A stretch of DNA of 19,058 nt from an uncultured Collinsella sp. (lineage in GTDB: Bacteria; Actinomycetota; Coriobacteriia; Coriobacteriales; Coriobacteriaceae): contig CALGZX010000123.1 of assembly GCA_937934165.1 (NCBI GenBank), positions 1 to 19,058 on the forward strand, read 5' to 3'. Made by a program: the position numbers and the translations under genes. Under the pieces are notes generated by a model that was not told where the DNA came from, searched no databases, and saw only the letters and a program-made list of their open reading frames with translations. Shown in pieces: positions 6,968-14,243 of the stretch. Every line of letters starts with the position of its first letter. Within the stretch, counting starts at the first letter, position 1.

Positions 6968-7022
6968 GGCCAAGCTCCTTACAAAAGCAGTCATCCAATC
7001 GTGTTGACGTTCCTCATACAAG

Positions 7023-7056
7023 ATTGGGGCGGTGCGAAAACCCGCACCGCCCCAAT
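7023..7056 (-). terminator. Strong hairpin between arcA2 and the aminotransferase gene
   Basis: A perfect 14-bp stem (ATTGGGGCGGTGCG at 7023-7036 with 7043-7056) encloses a 6-nt loop. On the minus strand CTTGTATG follows, not a U-run. It probably ends or attenuates the arcA2 transcript ahead of the aminotransferase gene. A weaker GGGTC/GACCC hairpin at 7102-7117 touches the arcA2 stop codon. Confidence 0.6.
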
Positions 7057-7116
7057 GGGAGACATCTAATGGCAGCTAGATGTATGTATTATGACCTGTA
7101 CGGGTCCTTGAAGACC

Positions 7117-8358
7117 CTAGAGGTCCTCGCGCCAGAAGGGCATGCTCATGCAGCGCGGGCCGCCGCGGCCGCGGGAGAGCTCGGCGGAGGGCACGACGAG
7201 AAGGTCCAGGCCCTCCTTGTACAGCACGTCGTTGGTGACGGTGTTGCGGGCGTAGACGCAGATCTTGCCGGGCTCGACGCACAGGGTGTTGGAGCCGTCG
7301 TTCCACTGCTCGCGGGAGGCCGCGATCGGGTCGCCGCCGCCGCAGGGAATCAGCTTGACCTGGTCGACGCCGGTGGCGTCCTCCAGGACGTGCTCGAGGG
7401 TGTCCTCGATCAGGCGGATGTTCACGTCGCCCGGGTTCTTGCCGGCGGTCAGCTCGTAGACGCGCAGGGTGCCCATGATGGCGGGGTGGATCGTGAACTT
7501 ATCGACGTCGATCTGGGTGAAGACCGTGTCGAGGTGCATGAAGGCGCGCGAGACCGGGATGTCGAAGGCCAGGATGCGCTCGACCTTGGAGTCGGAGTTC
7601 CAGAAGATGTTCTGGGCCATGACGTCGATCGCGGCGGCCTGGGTGCGCTGGGAGATGCCGACGGCGAGGGTCTTCTCGTTGATGTTCAGCACGTCGCCGC
7701 CCTCGGTGTGGAACTGGCAGTCGCGGCGGAAGTACAGCGAGACGTCCTTGTAGTCGGGGTGGTACTTGAAGATGTACTTGCCGTACAGGGTCTCGCGGTT
7801 GCGGGTGACCGAGTACATGCGGTTGAGGTTGACGCCCTCGCCGATGACCGCGAACGGGTCGCGGGTGAAGTAGAGGTTGGGCATCGGGTCGATGATCAGG
7901 TCGGACTCGGACTCGGAGTTGACCAGGGAGTCGAGGGTCGTGGACGCCGTGAGGGGCATGTCGATCTCGGACTTGGTCATGCCGGCCATGGTCTTCTTGA
8001 CGAACTCGAGGTTGTCCTCGATGGAGTCCAGCTTCTCGCGGACGATCTGCGGCATGTGCTGGCCGCGGATGCCGGCCTCGGCGATGTACTGGTCGGTGAA
8101 CTCGGCGCGGGCGCCGGGGACCTGGTCGAACACCTCAGCGACGAGGTTCTCGAGATAGAGGACCTCCACGCCCTGGTCCCTCAGGATCTGGGCGAAGGTG
8201 TCGTGCTCCTGCTGCGCGACCTCCAGGAACGGGACGTCGTCGAACAGGAGTCGCTCGAGCTCGTCGGGCGGCAGGTTGAGGAGCTCGTCGCCGGGACGGT
8301 GCAGGCAGACCTTCCTGAGCTTGCCGATCTCGGAAGGCACGTGCAGACCTTTCGTCAT
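7117..8358 (-). CDS. arcA: Arginine deiminase, copy 2
   Basis: This is a second full-length 413-residue arginine deiminase whose protein is identical to copy 1, including Asp167, Glu219, His275, Asp277 and Cys403. It uses TAG instead of TAA. It is followed by a strong hairpin and then the aminotransferase gene, so it may be transcribed alone or with that gene rather than with arcB. Its promoter region shares only islands with that of copy 1: the repeat pair, the -10 box and the spacing. The ppk1 gene diverges upstream. Absence of any synonymous change implies a very recent copy or active gene conversion. An assembly artefact is less likely because both flanks are unique and diverged. Confidence 0.96.
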   Translation of the reverse strand: MTKGLHVPSEIGKLRKVCLHRPGDELLNLPPDELERLLFDDVPFLEVAQQEHDTFAQILRDQGVEVLYLENLVAEVFDQVPGARAEFTDQYIAEAGIRGQHMPQIVREKLDSIEDNLEFVKKTMAGMTKSEIDMPLTASTTLDSLVNSESESDLIIDPMPNLYFTRDPFAVIGEGVNLNRMYSVTRNRETLYGKYIFKYHPDYKDVSLYFRRDCQFHTEGGDVLNINEKTLAVGISQRTQAAAIDVMAQNIFWNSDSKVERILAFDIPVSRAFMHLDTVFTQIDVDKFTIHPAIMGTLRVYELTAGKNPGDVNIRLIEDTLEHVLEDATGVDQVKLIPCGGGDPIAASREQWNDGSNTLCVEPGKICVYARNTVTNDVLYKEGLDLLVVPSAELSRGRGGPRCMSMPFWREDL

Positions 8359-8382
8359 GGCCTCCTACCTTTCTTTCGGGCC
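7118..8382. repeat. 1265-bp exact direct repeat, copy 2
   Basis: This is the counterpart of 4030-5294 in the same orientation. The 1.8-kb interval between the copies holds the arcA1 promoter region and the aminotransferase gene. Recombination between the copies would delete that interval and leave a single arcA. Confidence 0.93.
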
Positions 8383-8439
8383 TTTCGGCCGAATCTCTCA
8401 GCGCCCTTCCGTAACGGGCACTGCTTGCTGACAGCTCTA

Positions 8440-8445
8440 GTTATA
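8440..8445 (-). promoter_or_regulatory. arcA2 -10 box
   Basis: On the minus strand TTTGGATATAAC matches the block at the arcA1 promoter. The TATAAC hexamer is 31 bp downstream of the putative operator, as at arcA1. No -35 consensus is seen. Confidence 0.6.
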
Positions 8446-8476
8446 TCCAAATTCCACCCGCAATTCCACCTCGCCC

Positions 8477-8506
8477 CCGAACGGTCAACAAAGTGCGATG
8501 AACGGT
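8477..8506 (-). promoter_or_regulatory. Putative LytTR-type operator upstream of arcA2
   Basis: On the minus strand ACCGTTCAT (8498-8506) and ACCGTTCGG (8477-8485) are separated by exactly 12 bp. Both match the recalled LytTR consensus 9/9. The 12-bp spacer differs completely from that of arcA1, while the repeats and the following GGGC.AGGTGGAA are kept. Confidence 0.6.
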
Positions 8507-8908
8507 ATATCGCATGTGATTCCCCCATGATGTACTTCGGCGTTCTAAAGTAGCTTTTCAAAGGTAAATGCTCTTTTTTCTTAAAAACCATTTGCGATTG
8601 CGTCTCTAAACTTTTGATTCAGAATTGCATAGCTAAATCGGTTTTATGTATATAAATGATGTTTGTTTACGTTTCCGCCTGCATTCAATGATATTCAGCT
8701 ATCCATCATTCTTATTCACACTTACGTACCAGTTGAGTGAGGATATAGACCGCTTGCAGACGAGCAGGGCGTCAGTCCTATGACTCGTCAGCGTAAGAAG
8801 TAGGTAAAGATACCGTTCACGCGATACGTTCGTGCCAGCGGTCGACTAAATTGAGACAATAGTGAATAAGAGTTAGGCTACCGTCCCCTACGGGGACTGA
8901 ACGGACAG
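8507..8908. other. AT-rich divergent intergenic region between arcA2 and ppk1
   Basis: I see no gene here. The part at 8540-8740 is AT-rich like the region upstream of arcA1. Visible items are an inverted repeat GACGAG/CTCGTC near 8759-8789, LytTR-like half-sites ACCGTTCAC (8812-8820) and TACGTTCGT (8825-8833) with a non-canonical 13-bp period, a weak TTGAGA-17-TAGGCT promoter candidate (8851-8879) and a GTCCCC-TAC-GGGGAC hairpin (8883-8897) just before ppk1. Confidence 0.4.
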
Positions 8909-11488
8909 ATGCATATGCCGAGCAAAATCGAAAAGAAGCAAGCCGCTGCAAAGCTGCGCAAGCCGCCGCGCGACTTCTCGTACACGCAAAACCGAGAGCT
9001 TAGCTGGCTGCGCTTTAACAACCGGGTGCTTGACGAAGCCTTCGATGAGACCGTTCCGCTGTTCGAGCGTCTAAAGTTCGTGTCGATTTTCGAGTCTAAC
9101 CTCGACGAGTTTCTCATGGTGCGCGTGGGCGGCCTGTCCGATCTGGCAGAGCTCAAAAAACAGCCTGTCGACAACAAGAGCAATATGACCGCTTCCGAAC
9201 AGGTCGATGCCGTCATGGCAGAGCTGCCCGGGCTCCTTACCCGTTGGGAGTCCATCTTTAAGAGCATCGAGGGCAAGCTCGACGCTCTGGGCGTTCACCG
9301 CGCCCGCATCGATTCGCTTACACCCGAGGAGCGCACCTTTGTAACCCGCTACTTCCAGGCCTACGTGTCGCCGGTTATCTCACCGTTGGTCATTGACCCA
9401 CGCCACCCCTTCCCCAACCTGCGCAACGGCGCACTTTATCTGGCCTGTGGCCTGGACGGCGTCACCGACGAGGAGAGCCTGCTGGGCCTTATCGAGATTC
9501 CCGCCTCGATGAACCGCGTGGTCGAGATCCCCTCGCCCACCGGCACCTACTCCTACATCTTGCTCGAGGACGTCATCCTCGCCTGCCTGGACAGCTGCTT
9601 TGGCTCCTATAAGCCGCTGGATCGTGCGCTGATCCGCGTCACCCGCAACGCCGACATCGATCCGGACGGCGAGGGCGTCGAAGAGGAAGAGGACTACCGC
9701 CAGCACATGAAGCGCATCCTCAAGAAGCGCCTGCGTCTGCAGCCGGTAGTGCTCGCGGTCTCGGGGTCGCTCGAGAAGGCAACGCTCAAGACCATCCGCA
9801 AGGCGCTCGAGCTTTCGCGCCGCTCTGTCTTTACCTGCGATATCCCGCTCGACCTGGGCTACGTCTTTGGCATTGAGGGCAAGATTCCCGAGCACCTGCG
9901 CAACGAGCTGCTCTTTACGCCGTTTAGGCCGCAGCCCAATCCCACCATCGACATGACCCGCTCCATCCGCGAGCAGGTGCTGCAGCACGACAAGCTGCTC
10001 TTTTATCCCTACGAGGCCATGAACCCCTTCCTGGATCTGGTGCACGAGGCCGCCTACGACCCCGAGTGCATCTCGCTGCGCATCACGCTCTACCGCGTGG
10101 CCAAGCAGAGCCGCCTGTGCGAGTCGCTGATCGATGCTGCCGAGAACGGCAAAGAGGTCACGGTGCTCATGGAACTTCGTGCCCGCTTTGACGAGCAGAA
10201 CAACATCGAGTGGGCCGAGCGCCTGGAAGAGGCCGGCTGCACCGTCATCTATGGTTCCGAGGGCTTTAAATGCCACTCAAAGATCTGCCAGCTCACCTAT
10301 CGCGAGGGCATGGCGCTAACGCGCCTCACGCTTTTGGGCACCGGCAACTTTAACGAGAAGACGGCCAAACTCTACAGCGACTTTATGCTCATGACAGCCC
10401 ATCCCGGCATCGGCGAGGACGCCAACCTGTTCTTCCGCAATCTGTCGCTGGGCAACCTGCGCGGCGACTACCGCTTCCTGGGTGTGGCGCCCGTCGGACT
10501 GAAACCGCTCATCATGCGCGGGCTTGACCGCGAGATCCAGCGCGCCCTTGCCGGCGAGCCCGCCCGCGTGTTCTTTAAGCTCAACTCGCTGACCGACCGC
10601 GAGGTTATCGACAAGATCGCCGAGGCATCGTGTGCCGGCGTGCGCGTAGACATGATCATCCGCGGCATCTCGTGCCTCAAGCCCGGTGTTCCGGGCAAGA
10701 CCGAGAACGTGCATGTCCGCTCCATCGTCGGACGCTTTTTGGAGCACGCGCGCGTCTATGCCTTTGGCGTGGATTCGGACATGATTTACCTGAGCTCGGC
10801 AGACATGATGACGCGCAACACCGAGCACCGCGTGGAGATTGCCTTCCCCGTGCTCGACCCCACCTGCCGCGCCCTAGTGCACGAGTACATGGGCATGCAG
10901 CTGCGCGACAACGTGAAGGCCCGCAGCCTCACGAGCGACGGCACCTGGGTCCCCGTGGAGCGTGCAGAGGGTGAGAAACCCTTCAACTCGCAGGAAGCCC
11001 TGCTGGAGCGTGCCTATCGCAACGCCGAGGCCGCCGCGCAGCAGCGCGCACAGGAGAAGGAACGTGTGGCCGAGGAGGCCATTCAGGCCGAGGTTGAACA
11101 CGGGGCAGCTGCCAAACCGGAAGCGGTTGCAGCTCCCCCGGTGAATGAGCCCGAGGCTGCCGCAGAGCCCGCCGTGGAGAAAGCGCCCGAGCCCGCTACT
11201 GCGACTCCGGAGCCCGCCGCCGAGGCAAAGCCCGCCCCTGCTCCTGAGCCGCAGCCGGCCACACCCAAGGTCCAAGAGGTCCAGGCGACCGTCATTGAGC
11301 CCGAGCCTGCACCTGCACCTCAGCCCGATCCGCAGGTCATCAAGCCCGCACCCGAGACGAGCGCCCGTCGCGATAAGCCCGCCGGCAAGACCAAGGCCAT
11401 CGAGCGCCATCGCCCCGGCCGCGTGCGCATGGGCCTGGGCCTGATCGGCCTGGGTCTTAAGACGCTCATTACCGGCAAGACGAAATAG
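8909..11488 (+). CDS. ppk1: Polyphosphate kinase 1 with a long Pro/Ala/Glu-rich C-terminal extension
   Basis: The 859-residue protein would polymerise ATP gamma-phosphate into polyphosphate reversibly. The N-terminal domain begins with NRELSWLRFNNRVL and FVSIFESNLDEFLMVRVGG. The core carries RITLYR, ELRARFDEQNN and GFKCHSK, whose His456 is the probable phospho-histidine, and the LGTGNFNE and TRNTEHRVEI motifs follow. The family core ends near residue 690. The remaining 170 residues are a low-complexity Glu/Ala/Pro tail, ending in a basic, Gly/Leu-rich segment (RHRPGRVRMGLGLIGLGLKTLITGK). Typical Ppk1 proteins lack this tail. The start may be 8909 or the ATG at 8915; neither has a strong ribosome site, and a small hairpin covers GGGGAC just upstream. 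The gene is monocistronic, with a good terminator after it. Confidence 0.93.
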   Translation: MHMPSKIEKKQAAAKLRKPPRDFSYTQNRELSWLRFNNRVLDEAFDETVPLFERLKFVSIFESNLDEFLMVRVGGLSDLAELKKQPVDNKSNMTASEQVDAVMAELPGLLTRWESIFKSIEGKLDALGVHRARIDSLTPEERTFVTRYFQAYVSPVISPLVIDPRHPFPNLRNGALYLACGLDGVTDEESLLGLIEIPASMNRVVEIPSPTGTYSYILLEDVILACLDSCFGSYKPLDRALIRVTRNADIDPDGEGVEEEEDYRQHMKRILKKRLRLQPVVLAVSGSLEKATLKTIRKALELSRRSVFTCDIPLDLGYVFGIEGKIPEHLRNELLFTPFRPQPNPTIDMTRSIREQVLQHDKLLFYPYEAMNPFLDLVHEAAYDPECISLRITLYRVAKQSRLCESLIDAAENGKEVTVLMELRARFDEQNNIEWAERLEEAGCTVIYGSEGFKCHSKICQLTYREGMALTRLTLLGTGNFNEKTAKLYSDFMLMTAHPGIGEDANLFFRNLSLGNLRGDYRFLGVAPVGLKPLIMRGLDREIQRALAGEPARVFFKLNSLTDREVIDKIAEASCAGVRVDMIIRGISCLKPGVPGKTENVHVRSIVGRFLEHARVYAFGVDSDMIYLSSADMMTRNTEHRVEIAFPVLDPTCRALVHEYMGMQLRDNVKARSLTSDGTWVPVERAEGEKPFNSQEALLERAYRNAEAAAQQRAQEKERVAEEAIQAEVEHGAAAKPEAVAAPPVNEPEAAAEPAVEKAPEPATATPEPAAEAKPAPAPEPQPATPKVQEVQATVIEPEPAPAPQPDPQVIKPAPETSARRDKPAGKTKAIERHRPGRVRMGLGLIGLGLKTLITGKTK

Positions 11489-11490
11489 TC

Positions 11491-11515
11491 GTTTGTAGAA
11501 GCAGTTTGTAGAAGC
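11491..11515 (+). repeat. Short tandem repeat after ppk1
   Basis: GTTTGTAGAAGC occurs twice with a 13-bp period (11491-11502 and 11504-11515), just after the ppk1 stop and running into the terminator stem. It is probably a slippage duplication. Confidence 0.6.
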
Positions 11516-11556
11516 GCCCCGCATTTGAGGAAAGCCTCGGATGCGGGGCGCTTTTC
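11512..11556 (+). terminator. Intrinsic terminator of ppk1
   Basis: A 13-bp perfect outer stem (AAGCGCCCCGCAT with its complement at 11541-11553) is topped by a GAGG/CCTC inner pair. It runs into TTTTCCC on the plus strand. Confidence 0.88.
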
Positions 11557-11601
11557 CCTGCTACCATGGTGCGAACAACAACGCGAATGACAGGCAGGAA
11601 T

Positions 11602-12915
11602 ATGAAGCTCACTATAGAATCGATGACCTACGGCGCCGACGGGCTGGCGCACGCCGACAACGGCAAGGCCGTCTTTGTGCAGGGCGCCGTGGCAGGCGAC
11701 ACCGTCGAGGCCGAGGTCGTACAGGACGGCAAGTCGTTCATGCGTGGCCGCACCACCGAGATTCTGGAGCCAAGCCCCGATCGCATTCAGTCTCCCTGCC
11801 CCTTCGTGGGCATCTGCGGCGGCTGCTCGTGGGGCAATCTCTCACGCACGGCACAGCTCGCCGCCAAGGAGCAAAATCTGCGCTCCACGCTCGAGCGTAT
11901 CGGCAAGTTCAGCCCCGATCAAGTCGATGAACTGGTGCAACCCATCCGCCACACCAAGGATGATTGGGGCTACCGCAATAAAATCGAACTCGAGCCGACC
12001 GTTGTAAACGGCCGCGTGCGTCTTGGCATGCACGGTGTCGATCCTCGCAAGATCGTGACCGTCGATTCGTGCCCGTTGTTCGACAAACGCTTCCCCAAGG
12101 CACTCAAATCGGTCGTCGGCGCGCTCAATTATCTGAGCGGCAGCCACGACCTGGGCCTTGAGCGCGTGGGCATTCGCGCCTCGCGTCGCACCAAGGCACT
12201 CGAGGTCGCACTCTGGACGCCCACAGGTTCTTTTCCGCGCTCGCAGGTCTCCCGCGTGCTGGCAGACGCCGCTCATCCCACGAGCATCGTGCGCGTGATG
12301 AGCAAGGGCGAAAAGAAGGCCCGCCGTGTCTCCAAGGTCGAAATGCTCGCCGGCGAGGGTTCCTGGACCGAGAACATCGCCGACGGCCAAATGCGTCTTT
12401 CGGCCCCGTCGTTCTTCCAGGTCAACACCAAGGGTGCCGAGATTTTGATCGAGCTTGTCATGGAAGCGCTCGACCCACAGGAAGACGAGCTTGCCGTGGA
12501 CCTGTACTGCGGTGCCGGTACCTTTACCCTGCCGCTCGCCCGCCGCTGCGACTTTGTCGCCGCCGTCGAGGCCTACGGCCCGGCCGTGCGCGACCTGCGC
12601 CGCAACCTCGAGATCAATAAGCTCGATAACGTCGACGTCATTGGCGGAGACGCGGTGCGCGAGTTCCCCGACCAGGATGCCGACGTCTTGGTGGTCGACC
12701 CGCCGCGCGCAGGCCTCGCCCCCGAAGCGATCGACCTTATCGCCAGCACGAGTGCCCGCGATGTCGCCTACGTGAGCTGCGACCCGGCCACCCTGGCGCG
12801 CGATCTCAAACGCTTTGTCGAAGAAGGCACCTTCTCCCCCGTAAAGATCACGCCAGTCGACCTGTTCCCACAAACCTTCCACTGCGAGACCGTCGTCCAC
12901 CTTAGGCGCAACTAG
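11602..12915 (+). CDS. rlmD: TrmA/RumA-family 23S rRNA (uracil-C5) methyltransferase with an iron-sulfur cluster
   Basis: The product is a 437-residue SAM-dependent RNA methyltransferase. An N-terminal TRAM-like beta domain (MKLTIESMTYGADGLAH) comes first, then CPFVGICGGC with Cys66, Cys72 and Cys75, which together with Cys157 (DSCPLF) would bind a [4Fe-4S] cluster. The SAM motif DLYCGAGTF (300-308) and DPPRAGL follow. The nucleophile Cys393 lies in VSCDPATLARDL and the general base Glu429 in FPQTFHCET. The start is set at 11602 because the family begins at MKLTI and AGGCAGGA sits just ahead; an upstream in-frame ATG at 11566 adds only 12 unconserved residues. Whether it modifies U1939, U747 or both in 23S rRNA, or tRNA U54, cannot be read from sequence. 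It is probably monocistronic. Confidence 0.85.
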   Translation: MKLTIESMTYGADGLAHADNGKAVFVQGAVAGDTVEAEVVQDGKSFMRGRTTEILEPSPDRIQSPCPFVGICGGCSWGNLSRTAQLAAKEQNLRSTLERIGKFSPDQVDELVQPIRHTKDDWGYRNKIELEPTVVNGRVRLGMHGVDPRKIVTVDSCPLFDKRFPKALKSVVGALNYLSGSHDLGLERVGIRASRRTKALEVALWTPTGSFPRSQVSRVLADAAHPTSIVRVMSKGEKKARRVSKVEMLAGEGSWTENIADGQMRLSAPSFFQVNTKGAEILIELVMEALDPQEDELAVDLYCGAGTFTLPLARRCDFVAAVEAYGPAVRDLRRNLEINKLDNVDVIGGDAVREFPDQDADVLVVDPPRAGLAPEAIDLIASTSARDVAYVSCDPATLARDLKRFVEEGTFSPVKITPVDLFPQTFHCETVVHLRRN

Positions 12916-13021
12916 CTACTTAATCATTGCTCAGAAAAATCATTGGGAAATCGAGCGTGGCAAGCGGAGGTCTTCGGGGTATAAGACGGCTAATTGTATG
13001 CCGCCTATGAAAGGAACCCTC

Positions 13022-13564
13022 ATGCCCAGCGTTGCCGTTCTCGCCGCCGATGGCTTTGAAACTATTGAATGCTTGACCATGGTCGATGTCATGCGTCGCG
13101 GCGGCGTGCGTGCCACGCTCGTCTCGATTATGCCCACGCGTGAGGTCGTAAGCTCGCTGCGGATCCCCGTGACCTGCGATGCGCTCTTTGATGAGATCAA
13201 CTTTGACGAGTACGACTGCGTCGTGCTGCCCGGCGGCCTGCCCGGTGCCACCAACCTGCGCGCCGATCAGCGTGTCTGCGACGTGGTCTGCGAGTTCGCC
13301 GCGACCAAGCACGTCGCCGCCATCTGCGCCGCCCCGTTTATCCTGGGCGAGCTCGACCTGCTCGAAGGGCGCCACGCCACGTGCTTCCCTGGCTTTGAGA
13401 AAAGCTTCCCCGAAGGCGCCTATACCGGCGAGAAGGTCACGCAAGACGGCAACATCATCACTGCCAGCGGCATGGCACAGTCACTCCCCTTTGCATTGGA
13501 GCTGCTGCGCACGCTCGCCGGCGACAAGGCCGTCGAGAAGGTCGCCGAGGGCATCCAACTATGA
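13022..13564 (+). CDS. DJ-1/PfpI (ThiJ/YajL-like) family protein
   Basis: The protein has 180 residues, the usual length for the DJ-1 branch. The conserved acidic residue is Glu16 in DGFETIE, VVLPGGLPGA (67-76) is the family glycine loop, and Cys102 in AAICAAP is the reactive nucleophile-elbow cysteine. Family members act as glyoxalase III/deglycase-like or redox-stress proteins; which applies here is unknown. The start at 13022 follows AAAGGA with 8-nt spacing, and ATGs at 12998 and 13007 lie upstream of that site. Its stop TGA overlaps the Maf start codon (ATGA at 13561-13564), so the two are translationally coupled. Confidence 0.88.
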   Translation: MPSVAVLAADGFETIECLTMVDVMRRGGVRATLVSIMPTREVVSSLRIPVTCDALFDEINFDEYDCVVLPGGLPGATNLRADQRVCDVVCEFAATKHVAAICAAPFILGELDLLEGRHATCFPGFEKSFPEGAYTGEKVTQDGNIITASGMAQSLPFALELLRTLAGDKAVEKVAEGIQL

Positions 13565-14142
13565 TTTTGGCTTCCCAATCGCCGCGCCGCATAGAGCTGA
13601 TGCGCGAGGCGGGCTACAACATTCGCGTGATTCCCGCGGATATCGACGAAACGCCCTTTGATGGCGAGCCCCCGCTCACGCTTGTCGAGCGCTTGGCACG
13701 CGCCAAGGCGGCTGCCGTTGCTGCCGAGTATGCCGAGCCCAATGAGTTGACCGTCGCGGCCGACACCATCGTCACCTTCGACGGCAAGATTTTGGGCAAG
13801 CCGGCAACCGAGGGCGAGGCGCGCACCATGCTTCGTGAGCTTTCGGGCCGCACGCACCAGGTCGCAACCGGCGTCTGCATCGTTAAGGCAGGCGATACGG
13901 CCGCCCCGCATGCCGCCGAGAGCCTGTCGTTTGTCGATGTGACCGACGTGACATTCTACGAGCTCACCGACGAACAGATCGAGCGCTACGTCGCCTCGGG
14001 TGAGCCCATGGACAAGGCCGGCGCCTACGGCATTCAGGGCACAGGCGGACGCATGCTCGTGCACGATATTTCGGGCGACTTCTATAACGTGGTGGGCCTA
14101 CCCATCGCCCGCGTCGCGCGCGCGATTCAAAAACTCTCGTAA
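13561..14142 (+). CDS. maf: Maf-family nucleoside triphosphate pyrophosphatase
   Basis: The 193-residue protein is full length. MILASQSPRR at the very N-terminus is the Maf signature S.SPRR, AADTIV carries the catalytic Asp68, and DKAGAYGIQGTGG (about 155-167) plus YNVVGLPI near the end are canonical. Maf enzymes hydrolyse dTTP, UTP or modified NTPs to monophosphates in the cytosol, acting in nucleotide pool cleaning and linked to septum control in some bacteria. The start codon overlaps the stop of the upstream DJ-1 gene by 4 bp, which fixes the start and implies one mRNA. Confidence 0.93.
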   Translation: MILASQSPRRIELMREAGYNIRVIPADIDETPFDGEPPLTLVERLARAKAAAVAAEYAEPNELTVAADTIVTFDGKILGKPATEGEARTMLRELSGRTHQVATGVCIVKAGDTAAPHAAESLSFVDVTDVTFYELTDEQIERYVASGEPMDKAGAYGIQGTGGRMLVHDISGDFYNVVGLPIARVARAIQKLS

Positions 14143-14150
14143 TTGCATCT

Positions 14151-14182
14151 GGCGCTGGGTATCCCCCGGCGCCTACAATTTT
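14151..14182 (+). terminator. Possible terminator after maf
   Basis: GGCGC-TGGG pairs imperfectly with CCCCC-GGCGCC (14151-14173) and is followed by TACAATTTT. The loop is only 3 nt and the U-run starts a few bases late, so strength is uncertain. It sits in the 101-bp gap before the peptidase gene. Confidence 0.45.
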
Positions 14183-14243
14183 GGCGTACCGTACGGATCC
14201 CGACCGGGCACAAGGCGCGGCGGAAAACCGATAGGAGTTAAAC

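Noticed and set aside
6077..7069. A 330-codon plus-strand frame opposite the aminotransferase gene
   Set aside because: It is the antisense of a gene with a full PLP active site and shows no recognisable motif.
8355..8591. A 78-codon minus-strand frame over the arcA2 promoter
   Set aside because: It covers the operator and -10 box, has no ribosome site, and is not preserved at the homologous arcA1 promoter.
8909..10828. Long minus-strand frames inside ppk1 (298 and 170 codons)
   Set aside because: They are codon-bias shadows; the plus-strand frame has the Ppk1 motifs including the catalytic histidine.
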